This document shows positions 17,473 to 26,406 of a DNA stretch of 64,000 nt, one piece after another. The translations under genes were made by a program, and so were the position numbers. Every line of letters starts with the position of its first letter. The first letter of the stretch is position 1. The notes below the pieces were generated by a model, which worked only from the letters and a program-made list of their open reading frames with translations, ran no database searches and was not told the DNA's origin. The DNA lies in contig NZ_CP031423.1 in assembly GCF_003991875.1 (NCBI RefSeq), positions 1,984,001-2,048,000 on the forward strand, given 5' to 3'. The stretch is from Microbacterium lemovicicum. Lineage in GTDB: Bacteria; Actinomycetota; Actinomycetes; Actinomycetales; Microbacteriaceae.

Positions 17473-17982
17473 GTGGCAGCGCACGCGGACAGGGACGACG
17501 AGGTCGACCTCCTCATCGATGCCTGGTCGCGTCGGCTTCCCGAGGCAGACCTCAGCCCCCTCGACGTGATGTCGCGGCTGCGCCGCGTATCGCTGCGGCT
17601 CGCGCGCCTGCGCTCGGACGCCTTCCGCGCCGCCGGGCTGGCCGCGTGGGAGTTCGACGTGCTGGCCGCACTGGGCCGCGCGGAGCCGGTGCACGAGCTC
17701 AACCCCGCCCAGCTGATCGAGCGGACGATGATCTCGAGCGGGGCCATGACCAACCGCCTCGGTCATCTCGCCGAGCGGGGGCTCATCGAGCGCGCCCCGA
17801 ACCCCCAGGACGGCAGGAGCGTCCTCGTGCGCCTGACCCCCGCGGGCGCGGAGCGCGTGGACGCCGCGATGACCGAGCTCGTGCGCCGCGAGGAGCTGGA
17901 GCTGCAGCCCCTGCGCCGCCAGGATCGCGACGAGCTCGTGCGGCTGCTCCGGCTGCTCGGCGAGGGCTCGCGCGGGCTCTGA
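17473..17982 (+). CDS. MarR-family transcriptional regulator
   Basis: 169 residues with the winged helix-turn-helix of MarR: LNPAQLIERTMISSGAMTNRLGHLAERGLIERAPNPQDGRSVLVRLTPAG, about residues 75-130, including the wing Asp-Gly-Arg. Flanking helices give the dimer interface. It is divergent from the esterase gene and is the most likely regulator of it or of itself. TAGAGT at 17461-17466, 6 bases before the GTG, suggests a leaderless mRNA. Ligand unknown. Confidence 0.9.
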   Translation: MAAHADRDDEVDLLIDAWSRRLPEADLSPLDVMSRLRRVSLRLARLRSDAFRAAGLAAWEFDVLAALGRAEPVHELNPAQLIERTMISSGAMTNRLGHLAERGLIERAPNPQDGRSVLVRLTPAGAERVDAAMTELVRREELELQPLRRQDRDELVRLLRLLGEGSRGL

Positions 17983-18079
17983 ATCCCGGCGCCGACGTAG
18001 ACTCGGTGAGGACGCCCCACCCCGAGGGGCGGTCCGACGGCTCCGCGGCTTTCACGGCCGCGTCGGAAGGAAACCCCGC

Positions 18080-18475
18080 ATGAAGATCGCCGATTCCGCG
18101 GACTGGCGCGGGTCCCTCCCCTTCGACAGTCCTGTGCTGGTCGCCGACCTCGCGCCCGGCGATGCCGCACGGTGCGCGGCCTGCGGCGCCGACGCCGAGC
18201 CGCTGCCCCGCACCGAACTGTGGGCGGTCAAGCACCGGCATCCGAAGAACCACTCAGGCTTCGTGCGCTTCTACTGCGCCGAGCACACTCCCCGGGTTCC
18301 GGCGCCGGCTCCCGTCGCCGTCGCGCCCGTTCGCGCCCGCCGCGCCCCTGCCGCCGAGCGCGCACCGCGCCGCCCCGCGGTGACCGATGCCGCTCCCCGC
18401 GCGATGTGCCCGGACTGCTTCGTCGAGGTCTCGGCGACCGGCGAGTGCGGCATGTGCGGCCTGCAGGTGGCCTGA
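18080..18475 (+). CDS. Zinc-ribbon hypothetical protein
   Basis: 131 residues. An N-terminal domain with one cysteine pair (RCAACGADAE, then YCAEHTP), an Ala/Pro/Arg-rich linker (about 72-108), and a C-terminal short zinc ribbon CPDC...CGMCG. Homologues are common in Microbacteriaceae and are sometimes called glucose-6-phosphate dehydrogenase in databases, which nothing here supports. A purine-rich GGAAGGAAA lies upstream of the ATG. Function unknown. Confidence 0.72.
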   Translation: MKIADSADWRGSLPFDSPVLVADLAPGDAARCAACGADAEPLPRTELWAVKHRHPKNHSGFVRFYCAEHTPRVPAPAPVAVAPVRARRAPAAERAPRRPAVTDAAPRAMCPDCFVEVSATGECGMCGLQVA

Positions 18476-18497
18476 CCCGTTTCCGAGCGCGAGGGGT

Positions 18498-18977
18498 TCA
18501 GCGCAGTCGCTTGCGCAGGAAGACCTGGGCCGTGCCGTCGCCCTGCTCGATGCGCTCGAACTCCTCGTAGCCGCAGTCCTCGTACAACCGGATGTTCGCC
18601 TCGCTGAGGCTGCCGGTGAACAGCTCCGCCGTGCGGCAGCGCGTCGTGCGCTCGGCGGTGGCGAGCAGCGTGCGGCCGAGCCCGCCGCCCTGCTGGTCCG
18701 GGGCGATCGCGATGCGCCCGATCTCGAGCACGTCGCCGCGCTCGCGCGTGCGGATGGCGCCGACGATGCGGCCCTCGACGATGGCCACGTATCCGCCCGC
18801 GTCGACCAGCTCCGCCTCCAGCTGCGCGAGGGTCTGGGTGAGCGCCGGCTGATCAGGGTCGCCGTAGATGAGCGCCTCGGAGACGAAGGCGGCGCGCTGG
18901 ACGGTGAGCACCTCCCCCGCGTCCCCGGGACCGATCGGGCGCACCTCGATGGCCGGGTCTTCCGCATGCACGCTCAT
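18498..18977 (-). CDS. GNAT-family N-acetyltransferase
   Basis: 159 residues. The acetyl-CoA binding motif is IGRIAIAPDQQGGGLGRTLLATAE (Q-x-x-G-x-G/A form), followed by LYEDCGYEEFER at the C-terminus, typical of GNAT. Substrate unknown. The ATG overlaps the stop of the DUF72 gene (ATGA), so the two are translated together. Confidence 0.85.
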   Translation of the reverse strand: MSVHAEDPAIEVRPIGPGDAGEVLTVQRAAFVSEALIYGDPDQPALTQTLAQLEAELVDAGGYVAIVEGRIVGAIRTRERGDVLEIGRIAIAPDQQGGGLGRTLLATAERTTRCRTAELFTGSLSEANIRLYEDCGYEEFERIEQGDGTAQVFLRKRLR

Positions 18978-19699
18978 CGCAGCGCTCCTTCCAAGGCGCG
19001 CGCATCGCGCACCGCATGGCCGTAGCCGTCGTTGTTGAAGTAGGCGTAGACGTCGAGCCCCGCAGCATCCCATTCGCGGATGCGATCGGCCCACCAGCCG
19101 ATCGCGGCGCCGTCGTACGACCCGGCGTAGAGGTGCTCGGGGTCGGGCCCGTGCAGGCGCACGTAGACGAACGGCGCGGTGGCGCGCAGGATGCACGGCA
19201 GGTGGGCGCCGCTCATCACGACGTAGGCGGCTCCCGCCCGTTCGAGGATGCCGAAGACGGACTCGTCGAGCCACGAGCCGTGACGGAACTCGACGGCGAC
19301 GCGGATGCCGGCGGGAACCGCCGCCAAGAAGCCGGTCAGTCGCTCGTCGTCGCGGGCGAAGTCGGGCGGGAGCTGCACGAGGAGCACACCCCGTCGGGCT
19401 CCCAGCACCTCCCAGACCCGCACGATGCGGGCGATCCACTCCGACGGATCCGCGAGCTTGCGCGCATGGGTGAGACCGCGCGGCGCCTTCACCGTGAACG
19501 TGAAGTCCTCCGGCAGCCGCCGCATCCACGCGTCGAAACGCGCCTCCCCCGGCCACCGGTAGAAGCTCCCGTTCAGTTCGACGGTGGAGAACTCCTCCGC
19601 GTACCGCTCCAGCCATCGTCCGGGCGGCAGCCCGCGCTCGTAGAGCACGCCGCGCCAGGAGTCATAGCTCCACCCCGACGTCCCGATCCGCACACTCAT
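18974..19699 (-). CDS. DUF72 family protein (YecE-like)
   Basis: 241 residues from the ATG at 19699 (an ATG three codons upstream is possible). RIGTSGWSYDSWRG at the start, ELNGSFYRWP, KAPRGLTH, QLPPDF, VEFRHGSW and VYVRLHGP are the DUF72 signature blocks of a TIM-barrel-like fold. Function of the family is not established. The coupling to a GNAT gene downstream is the only context clue. Confidence 0.85.
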   Translation of the reverse strand: MSVRIGTSGWSYDSWRGVLYERGLPPGRWLERYAEEFSTVELNGSFYRWPGEARFDAWMRRLPEDFTFTVKAPRGLTHARKLADPSEWIARIVRVWEVLGARRGVLLVQLPPDFARDDERLTGFLAAVPAGIRVAVEFRHGSWLDESVFGILERAGAAYVVMSGAHLPCILRATAPFVYVRLHGPDPEHLYAGSYDGAAIGWWADRIREWDAAGLDVYAYFNNDGYGHAVRDARALEGALR

Positions 19700-19849
19700 C
19701 ACCGGCAACCTACGAGCGTCGGCGCGGATCCTCCGCGGGCCTTGACACGGCGTGCCGGAGCGGCGACGGGATGCGGCGCCGGCTTATCAGCCGCCCCCGG
19801 GCGCGGCAAGGCCCCGGCTCCGTCGTCCGCGCCCGACGAGAATCGAACC

Positions 19850-20914
19850 GTGACTGCCTCGCCGATCGACGAACCGGCGGGCCTCCGCGCCTCCGGCGTG
19901 CTGTCGCCGTCGGCATCGTCCGTCCGGCGATCCGCGGCCGCCGAGCCCGGCTTCGGACGCGACGTCGACGCCACGCTGCGATGGGCTGCCACCGTCGGCG
20001 GACGCATCGCCGCGGAGGAGTCCGTCGCCGCGGTGTGGGAGACCCTCGCCGTGGTCGCCTCCCGCGATGTCGCCGCCGCCCGCATCCTCGAGCCGCACGT
20101 CGACGCCCTGCGCATCCTCCACGAGGCGGCGCAACAGGGGATCGCGGGGCCTGCCGACGTGCCGGACGCCGCGACCTGGGGCGTCTTCGCGGCCGAGGGG
20201 TCGGGCATGCGCGTCACCGCGCGCCGCGACGGCGACCGGTGGCGGCTGGACGGCACGAAGCCGTGGTGCTCGCTGGCCGGTCGCCTCAGCCACGCGTTGG
20301 TGACCGCCTGGGTCGACGACGACGACAGCCGTGGGCTCTTCGCGGTGTCGCTCGGCGACGCCGGCGTCCACGCTCATGGCGGTCCATGGCACTCGCACGG
20401 CTTCCCCGACATCGTCAGCGCACCGGTGGACTTCGACGACGTCCCGGCCGCAGCCATCGGCGATCCCGGGTGGTACCTCGCCCGACCGGGGTTCGCGCGC
20501 GGCGGCATGGGTGTCGCCGCCTGCTGGTGGGGCGGAGCATCCGCGCTGCTCACCCCGCTGTGCACCGCGGCGGCCGCCGACCGCGCGGACCAGCTCTCCC
20601 TCGTGCACCTCGGTCGGGCGGATGCCGCACTCTGGGCCGCGCGCGCCGTGCTGGTGGAGGCCGCCGACGTCATCGACGGAGGCGCCGAGGTCGACGAGCG
20701 CCTCCTCGCCGCGCGCGTGAGGGCCACCGTGTCCGAGGCGGCGCAGCTCGCTCTCGACGAGGCGGACGAGGCGCTCGGCCCGCTGCCGCTCGTCGCCGAC
20801 GCCGCGCACGCCCGCCGGACGGCCGACCTGCGCATCTACCTGCGCCAGCAGCACGGCGCCCGGGACGTCGCCGGCATCGGCCGCCGCGTCGTCGCCGCGG
20901 CCGAGGGGCGCTGA
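19850..20914 (+). CDS. Acyl-CoA dehydrogenase homologue
   Basis: 354 residues, acyl-CoA dehydrogenase fold. Middle beta domain: TWGVFAAEGSGMRVTARRDGDRWRLDGTKPWCSLAGRLSHALVTA. C-terminal helices include RADAALWAARAVLVEAADVI and the terminal RQQHGARD segment. The protein is short for the family, and an obvious catalytic glutamate is not identifiable by eye, so it may be a flavin oxidase or non-catalytic. GTG start six bases after GAGAAT (19838-19843), likely leaderless. It is the first gene of a three-gene unit with the deacetylase/methyltransferase fusion and a glycosyltransferase. Confidence 0.78.
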   Translation: MTASPIDEPAGLRASGVLSPSASSVRRSAAAEPGFGRDVDATLRWAATVGGRIAAEESVAAVWETLAVVASRDVAAARILEPHVDALRILHEAAQQGIAGPADVPDAATWGVFAAEGSGMRVTARRDGDRWRLDGTKPWCSLAGRLSHALVTAWVDDDDSRGLFAVSLGDAGVHAHGGPWHSHGFPDIVSAPVDFDDVPAAAIGDPGWYLARPGFARGGMGVAACWWGGASALLTPLCTAAAADRADQLSLVHLGRADAALWAARAVLVEAADVIDGGAEVDERLLAARVRATVSEAAQLALDEADEALGPLPLVADAAHARRTADLRIYLRQQHGARDVAGIGRRVVAAAEGR

Positions 20915-20915
20915 C

Positions 20916-22340
20916 ATGGCCGGCGGCTTCAGCCACCTCGACCCCGGCACCCCCGAGGACGAGTGGGCCGCGGCGTTCCGCACCGCCGCCGTCTCCCGTG
21001 CCGACCTGGACGTCGCCGCACTCGTCGTGGTGGCCGCCCATCCCGACGACGAGACGCTCGGCGCCGGCGGGCTGATCGGCCTCGTCGCGCGGCGGGGCAC
21101 GCCCGTGCGGGTCATCGTCGCGACCGACGGCGAGGGATCCCATCCCGCGTCGCCGACCCGCTCGCCCGCCGAGCTCGCCCGCACCCGCCGCGACGAGGTG
21201 ACCGCCGCGCTCGAGCTGCTGAACCCCGGCTCCGCACCCGAGTTCCTCGGGATTCCCGACGGCGCTGTCGCCGCCCACGCCCGGGTGCTCGCGGGCGCCG
21301 TCTCCGACGTGCTCGACACCCTTCCGCAGCCCGCCCTGGTCATCGCCCCGTGGTCGGGCGACGGGCACGGCGATCATCGTGCCGCGGCCGAGGCGACGGC
21401 GGAGGTGTGCCGGCGACGCGGCGCCGCCTTCCGCGGATACCCGATCTGGCTGTGGCACTGGGGCACCCCGGCCGACGCGCCCTGGGAGCACATGGAGCGC
21501 GTGCCGCTGGACGGCGAGGCGCAGGAGCTCAAGGCGCGCGCCATGGCCGAGCACCGCAGCCAGACGTCTCCTCTCTCGCCGGCCGTCGGCGACGAGGCCG
21601 TTCTGCACAGCGGGATGCGCGCACACTTCTCCCGCCCGTTCGAGATCCTCGTCCTCGACGCGGCCGCACCGTCGTCCCCTCTGATGGAGAGCGCCGCGAC
21701 GACGGTTGCGCCGACGCAGGAAGAGCCCTCGCCGGGCTCCACCCCGCGCCAGTGGTTCGACGACTTCTACGACCGCAACGGCGACCCCTGGGGCTTCGAC
21801 ACGCGATGGTACGAGCAGCGCAAGCGCGCCGTGCTGCTCGGCGCGCTGCCGCGCCGGGGGTACGAGCACGCGCTCGAACTGGGCTGTTCCACGGGTGCGC
21901 TCACCGCCGCCCTCGCGGATCGCTGCGAGCGGGTGACCGCCGTCGACTTCGCGCAGGCTGCCCTCGACGCCGCACGCGAGCGCATCGGCGACCGGGAGTC
22001 CGTCGAGCTGCGACAGGCGGCACTCCCCGCGGAGTGGCCCGACGGCGCGTTCGACCTGATCGTGCTGTCGGAGCTGGGCTACTACTGGGACGCGGCCGAT
22101 CTCGAGCGCGCGATCGATCGGATGCTGCGGAGCCTCCGACCGGGCGGCCACATCGTCGCCTGCCACTGGCGGCACCCCGTCGCCTCCCACCCCGTGACCG
22201 GCGACGGCGTGCACGTGGCCCTGCGCACGCAGCCGGACCTGCACACGATCGTCCACCACGAGGAGGAGGACTTCCTCCTGGACGTCTTCGGCACCGCACC
22301 CGCGCGCTCCGTGGCGGCGGAGACGGGTCTGCTCCCGTGA
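20916..22340 (+). CDS. Fusion of PIG-L deacetylase and SAM-dependent methyltransferase
   Basis: 474 residues in two domains. Residues about 35-250 are a LmbE/PIG-L zinc deacetylase: AAHPDDETLGAGG supplies His and Asp-Asp, and SGDGHGDHRAAAEA supplies the other metal histidine. These enzymes remove N-acetyl groups from sugars. Residues about 285-470 form a class I methyltransferase of the NodS type: FYDRNGDPWGFDTRWYEQRK, then ELGCSTGALTAALA and SELGYYWD. One base separates it from the acyl-CoA dehydrogenase gene, and the glycosyltransferase GTG overlaps its stop. The three proteins probably act on one glycan or glycolipid. Confidence 0.86.
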   Translation: MAGGFSHLDPGTPEDEWAAAFRTAAVSRADLDVAALVVVAAHPDDETLGAGGLIGLVARRGTPVRVIVATDGEGSHPASPTRSPAELARTRRDEVTAALELLNPGSAPEFLGIPDGAVAAHARVLAGAVSDVLDTLPQPALVIAPWSGDGHGDHRAAAEATAEVCRRRGAAFRGYPIWLWHWGTPADAPWEHMERVPLDGEAQELKARAMAEHRSQTSPLSPAVGDEAVLHSGMRAHFSRPFEILVLDAAAPSSPLMESAATTVAPTQEEPSPGSTPRQWFDDFYDRNGDPWGFDTRWYEQRKRAVLLGALPRRGYEHALELGCSTGALTAALADRCERVTAVDFAQAALDAARERIGDRESVELRQAALPAEWPDGAFDLIVLSELGYYWDAADLERAIDRMLRSLRPGGHIVACHWRHPVASHPVTGDGVHVALRTQPDLHTIVHHEEEDFLLDVFGTAPARSVAAETGLLP

Positions 22341-23095
22341 CGCCGACCCGCACGGCGGTGATCGTGCCCGTGCACGACGAGGAGGAGCTGCTCGGCGACT
22401 GCCTCGCCTCGATCCTCGTCGCCGCGGCAGCCGTGCCTGTGCCCGTCGAGATCGTGGTCGCTCTCGACGCGTGCAGTGACGGCTCCGCCCGCATCGCGAC
22501 CGCGACCGGCGTGCGCACGGTGGAGCTGGCCGCCGGGCTGGTGGGCGCGGCCCGAAGGGCCGGCACGGCGCGCGCCCTCGAGCTGCTCGACGGCGACCCG
22601 TCGCACCTGTGGCTCGCGCACACCGATGCGGACTCGATCGTGCCACCGCACTGGCTCGCCCACCAGCTGGCTCTGCGCGACGCGGGAGCAGGCCTGGTGC
22701 TCGGCACCGTGCGCCCTGACTTCCGGGGGCTGAGCGCGCGCCACGCCGCGCACTGGACGGCGACCCATCCCCGTGGCCGGCCCGCCGGCAACGTCCACGG
22801 GGCGAACCTCGGCCTGCGCGCGGACGTCTACCTCGCAGCCGGCGGCTTCCCCGCCGTCGCGGAGCACGAGGACGTCGAGCTCGTCGCGCGAGCACGATCC
22901 GTCGACGCGACGGTCGTCGTCTCCGACGAGGCCGAGGTGCTCACCTCCGCACGGTTCACGGGACGCACGCCCGGCGGCTATGCCGCCTTCCTGAGGGCTC
23001 TCGCGGCGGACCTGACCGACGAGGTCTCGGATGATGACCTCGTCGATCAGCGGTCTGCCAGATTGTCTCCGGCGACGCGAAAACTCGTACTCTAG
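22337..23095 (+). CDS. Family 2 glycosyltransferase
   Basis: 252 residues, GT-A fold: AVIVPVHDEEELLGDCLASI, VVALDACSDGSA and the HTDADSIVPP nucleotide-metal motif, then GNVHGANLGLRADVYLAAGGF with the acceptor-side segment. No membrane helix. It shares the coupled GTGA junction with the deacetylase/methyltransferase gene and closes the cassette. Likely role is sugar transfer to an intermediate processed by its neighbours; donor and acceptor unknown. Confidence 0.83.
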   Translation: MTPTRTAVIVPVHDEEELLGDCLASILVAAAAVPVPVEIVVALDACSDGSARIATATGVRTVELAAGLVGAARRAGTARALELLDGDPSHLWLAHTDADSIVPPHWLAHQLALRDAGAGLVLGTVRPDFRGLSARHAAHWTATHPRGRPAGNVHGANLGLRADVYLAAGGFPAVAEHEDVELVARARSVDATVVVSDEAEVLTSARFTGRTPGGYAAFLRALAADLTDEVSDDDLVDQRSARLSPATRKLVL

Positions 23096-23162
23096 CGCAG
23101 CTTCCCCGATCCCTCTACGTGTTGTCCGATCACGGGAAAAGAGGAGTATGGAGGGCGTGATC

Positions 23163-23918
23163 ATGCCCGCCGAACTCGCCGCCGACCTGCGCGTCGCGGT
23201 GCCGGGCAACCAGCTCTTCCCCGTCTTCCAGCCGCAGATCGACCTGCGCACGGGCGGCATCGTGGCCGTGGAGGGGCTCTGCCGCTGGCGGCACCCGCGC
23301 CTCGGTCTGGTCCCCGCGCAGGAGTTCATCGACCTCGCCGAGCGCTCCGGCGTCATCCACGACATCGGCGATTTCATGCTCGACGTCTGCTTCGCGGCGG
23401 CCGAGGCCTGGTTCGCGGACGGCCTGCAGGTCTCCGTGTCGGTGAACACCTCCCCCGTGCAGCTCGCCTCCGAGGTCTTCGCGGACGCACTCGTCGAGCG
23501 GCTCCGCTCGACCTCGCTGCCGGCGCGCACGATGACGGTGGAGATCACCGAATCGCTGCCGGTGTCGGACATGGGCGTCATGGTGCTGCGGCTCACGGAG
23601 CTGCGGCAGCTCGGCCTCGGGGTCGCGCTCGACGACTTCGGCACCGGGCACGCCTCCCCAGATCAGTTCGCCGATCTTCCCGTGACGGAGTTGAAGCTCG
23701 ACCGCACGCTCATCCAGGACGACCGGGAGTATCCGGCGGAGGATCTCGCCGACGTCGTCGCGAATGCGCACGCCCGCGGCATCCGCGTCGTCGCAGAGGG
23801 CGTCGAGACTCCTCGCCACCTGCGGCGCGCCGAGACGATCGGCTGCGACCGCGCGCAGGGCTACCTGCTCGGCCGGCCGATGATGCGCGACGCCATCGAC
23901 CAGCTGCTCGCGGCCTGA
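23163..23918 (+). CDS. Stand-alone EAL-domain protein
   Basis: 251 residues, a single EAL domain. It has the signature as Glu37-Gly-Leu (EGLCRWRHP), Asn95 (SVNTSPVQL), Glu127/Glu130 (EITES), Asp157-Asp158 (DDFGTG), Lys178 (ELKLD) and Glu212/Glu215 (AEGVET). The metal and catalytic residues of c-di-GMP phosphodiesterases therefore seem present. There is no GGDEF, PAS or membrane part. The ATG at 23163 is preferred because GGAGGG ends 7 bases before it; an ATG at 23148 lies too close to its GAGGAG. Confidence 0.85.
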   Translation: MPAELAADLRVAVPGNQLFPVFQPQIDLRTGGIVAVEGLCRWRHPRLGLVPAQEFIDLAERSGVIHDIGDFMLDVCFAAAEAWFADGLQVSVSVNTSPVQLASEVFADALVERLRSTSLPARTMTVEITESLPVSDMGVMVLRLTELRQLGLGVALDDFGTGHASPDQFADLPVTELKLDRTLIQDDREYPAEDLADVVANAHARGIRVVAEGVETPRHLRRAETIGCDRAQGYLLGRPMMRDAIDQLLAA

Positions 23919-24045
23919 CGGCCCGGCCGACGTCCCGCCGTGGTCACGGTGGGGTCTCGTGAACGGTCCGCCGACTTCCACACTCCCGGCGTGCGAGAGC
24001 CCGCCGGCGCGGCGCGCGGGCGGGCTCTCGTGGCGACGGCGGGCG

Positions 24046-24300
24046 TCAGATGTCGGTGAAGGTGTCCGACGCCGCGTCGTCGGCGTCGTCCGTGTCGCCG
24101 CCGACGTCGATGCGCGTCCAGACCACCGGCATGCCCGGCGAGAAGAGGATGTCGATGCCGGGGCCTGAGCGCAGGGGCGGGATGTTCACGTACCCGCCGC
24201 CCTGGCGTACCGCGTCGAGGATCTTCTCGCGGAGCTCGGTGACCGGGTCGGGCAGGAAGTAATCCCGACCGTCGACGGTCAGTCTGTTCACGCTGGGCAT
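24046..24300 (-). CDS. Hypothetical protein, 84 residues
   Basis: Begins MPSVNRLTVDGRDYFLPDP and has a basic-amphipathic middle followed by an acidic tail (GGDTDDADDAASD). AGGAGA lies 4 bases before the ATG. The N-terminal half (ELREKILDAVRQGGGYVNI) is well ordered. It precedes no other gene on its strand closely. I do not recognise a family. The 127 bases before it (23919-24045) hold nothing I can name. Confidence 0.68.
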   Translation of the reverse strand: MPSVNRLTVDGRDYFLPDPVTELREKILDAVRQGGGYVNIPPLRSGPGIDILFSPGMPVVWTRIDVGGDTDDADDAASDTFTDI

Positions 24301-24328
24301 GTGATCTCCTTTGACATCGTCATCTTCT

Positions 24329-24658
24329 CTACGCGCCCCCAGGGCCGGGAGGCGCCGAGCGCGTCGGCTCCGGTACGAGCTCGAGACCGTTCGGGCTGTT
24401 GGCGGTCACCATGAGCGCTTCGATCCACTCGCGGTTGAGCGCCGGCTCGCGGCCTCCGAAGAACTCGAACTGCAGCGGGATGGAGGGGTGCACCCAGAAG
24501 GAGCTGCGCCCGCTGCCGCGGATGGAGTCCTGCTTCCAGGAGAAGCTGAAGCTCTCGGCGCGCCGGAGCTTCGCGAGCATCACGATCCGCAGGTGCGCCA
24601 GTGCCCGATCTTCGAACTCCACGAACCAGTTGGGAGCGCCGTACACGAGTCTGCCCAC
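24329..24658 (-). CDS. DUF7882-type small protein
   Basis: 109 residues from the GTG at 24658 (GGAGG 4 bases upstream). MGRLVYGAPNWFVEFEDRALAHLRIVMLAKLRR, SFSFSW and a WVHPSIPLQFEFFG segment are the pattern of a small family common in Microbacteriaceae, sometimes misnamed ATP-dependent DNA ligase. Similar proteins often carry membrane- or phage-independent roles that are unknown. The Pro/Gly-rich C-terminus is probably disordered. Confidence 0.72.
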   Translation of the reverse strand: MGRLVYGAPNWFVEFEDRALAHLRIVMLAKLRRAESFSFSWKQDSIRGSGRSSFWVHPSIPLQFEFFGGREPALNREWIEALMVTANSPNGLELVPEPTRSAPPGPGGA

Positions 24659-24716
24659 GAGACCTCCATTCACCTGGCCCCATCCTCCCACGGCGATCCG
24701 CGGGGGGCTGCACGCG

Positions 24717-25571
24717 CTAGGCGCGCACCTCGTTGACCGCCGCCGACACCTCGCGGGCGAGATCACGGGCGAGGAAGCCGAGACCGGATGCTGCGGTCAG
24801 CCGCTGCCCGGCACGTGCCTGCGCCCAGCTGCCCCAGACCGCCGCGCGCTCCGGCTCCATGCCCTGCGCGGCGAAGCCGGCGATCGCCCCGGCGAGGACG
24901 TCACCGCTGCCGGAGGTCGCCAGTCCCGGTCCGCCGATCTGCACGCGCCAGGCCCGCCCGTCGGGCGCCGCGACCATCCCGTAGGAGTTCACCACCGCCC
25001 GGTACCGCGCTGCGACGGCGCGCAGATCGGCGAGAGGATCATCTGACCCGTCGCCGTCGAGGAGGATCGCGACCTCCTCGCGGTTCGGGTTGAGGATCAG
25101 CGCGTCCGGGAGGGCGCCGCGATCGATGCCGGGGAGCACACCGAGCGCGAAGGCGTCCAGCACGAGCACGGCCGGCGACAGCTCCGCCACCGCAGTCAGC
25201 GTTCCGCGGGTGTCGTCCGGATCGTCGAACCCGGGGCCGACCAGCACGGCATCCGCGCCCTCCACCTCGTCGCGCAGCGTGCCCCTCAGAGACTCGTCGG
25301 CGCTCTCGGGCAGCGTGAGCACCGCCGCCTCGGGGATGACGACCCCCATCTGCGCCTCGACCGAACCGGGCACGGCGAGCCCGAGTCGCCCCGCGCCGCT
25401 GCGGAGCGCCGCCTCGCCGGCCAGCAGCACGGCTCCGGGCGACCGGCGGGAGCCGCCCACGACGATGATGCGCCCGCGCGCCTTCTTGTCCTCGCCGGGT
25501 TCGGGCAGTCCCCAGCCGCGCAGGACCGCCGGGGTGATCCTGCGACCGCGACGACTACGCGGGCTGGACAT
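24717..25571 (-). CDS. nnrD: ADP-dependent NAD(P)H-hydrate dehydratase
   Basis: 284 residues, ribokinase-like fold. Motifs: GRIIVVGGSRRSPGAVLLAGEAALRSGAGRLGL, LVGPGFDD, ILNPNREEVA, and GGPGLATSGSGDVLAGAIAGFAAQG, which holds the nucleotide/catalytic aspartate. It repairs damaged NAD(P)HX to NAD(P)H using ADP. The epimerase partner is not fused and not in the window. Its 5' end overlaps the phosphatase gene by 17 bases (ATG 25571, upstream gene ends 25555). Confidence 0.92.
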   Translation of the reverse strand: MSSPRSRRGRRITPAVLRGWGLPEPGEDKKARGRIIVVGGSRRSPGAVLLAGEAALRSGAGRLGLAVPGSVEAQMGVVIPEAAVLTLPESADESLRGTLRDEVEGADAVLVGPGFDDPDDTRGTLTAVAELSPAVLVLDAFALGVLPGIDRGALPDALILNPNREEVAILLDGDGSDDPLADLRAVAARYRAVVNSYGMVAAPDGRAWRVQIGGPGLATSGSGDVLAGAIAGFAAQGMEPERAAVWGSWAQARAGQRLTAASGLGFLARDLAREVSAAVNEVRA

Positions 25572-26319
25572 CGGGGCTCCCCGGGTGCGCCGTGACGTCG
25601 GCGCCCTCCCGCTGCAGGTGCGACACATCGGAGAAGGAGCGCAGCATCCATTCGTCTCCGTCGCGCACCAGCGTCGTCACGGAGGCATTGAGCACGGTGT
25701 GGGCCGCGGCGTACTCCATCAGCTCCTTCTCCGTGCAGCCGAGGAGGACGTACAGCAGCAGCATCACGACGGCGTCGTGGGCGACGATCAGGCCCGTTCC
25801 CGTGCCGGGCGAGGGCTGCTGGTCGGCGTCGGCACGGACATCGGCGGGAGCGGAGCCCAGCGCGTCCCGCACGAAAGACCGCAGACGCAGCGCGACGTCG
25901 GCCCAGGACTCCCCGCCCGGTGGGCGGTGCAGGAACTTGCCCTGCCGGCGGCGACGGGCGGCCTCCTCGGGGTGCCGGCGCTCCACTCCGTCCCGTGTCA
26001 GGAGATCGAGGATGCCGAGCTCGCGGTCGCGGAGCCGTTCGTCCTGCCGCGGCGAGACGGCGACCCCCGCGTCATCGGCGGCGAGCTGCAGGGTCTGGCG
26101 GGCGCGGACGTACGGGGAGACCCACACGTGCGCGGGGTGATGCTCGCTCAGCCACGCGCCCAGGGCCCGGGCCTGCTCCTCGCCGACCTCGGACAGCGGC
26201 ACGTCCGCGTCGCGGTCCTCGAGGTCGATCGTCTCGAGCCCCTCCCGCTCGGCGTGCGACGCGCGGAGGTTGCCGACGCTCTCGCCGTGCCGCACCAGCC
26301 ATAGCTCTGTGATCGTCAT
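25555..26319 (-). CDS. Histidine phosphatase family protein
   Basis: 254 residues, phosphoglycerate mutase-like fold: catalytic LVRHGESVGN near the N-terminus, DVPLSEVGEEQARALG, and second-histidine segment GLIVAHDAVVMLLL. The substrate is unknown; the fold serves many phosphoesters. No ribosome site is seen; TAGCGT at 26332-26327, 7 bases before the ATG, fits a leaderless mRNA. It precedes nnrD with overlapping ends, so the two are likely cotranscribed. Confidence 0.87.
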   Translation of the reverse strand: MTITELWLVRHGESVGNLRASHAEREGLETIDLEDRDADVPLSEVGEEQARALGAWLSEHHPAHVWVSPYVRARQTLQLAADDAGVAVSPRQDERLRDRELGILDLLTRDGVERRHPEEAARRRRQGKFLHRPPGGESWADVALRLRSFVRDALGSAPADVRADADQQPSPGTGTGLIVAHDAVVMLLLYVLLGCTEKELMEYAAAHTVLNASVTTLVRDGDEWMLRSFSDVSHLQREGADVTAHPGSPDVQPA

Positions 26320-26406
26320 GCCCCTCACGCTAGGGACGGTTCGCCGGCATCCGTCTGAGGGTTGACACCGGCCCCCGCCGTCGGCGGTGGGCGTAGCGTG
26401 TGCTGC

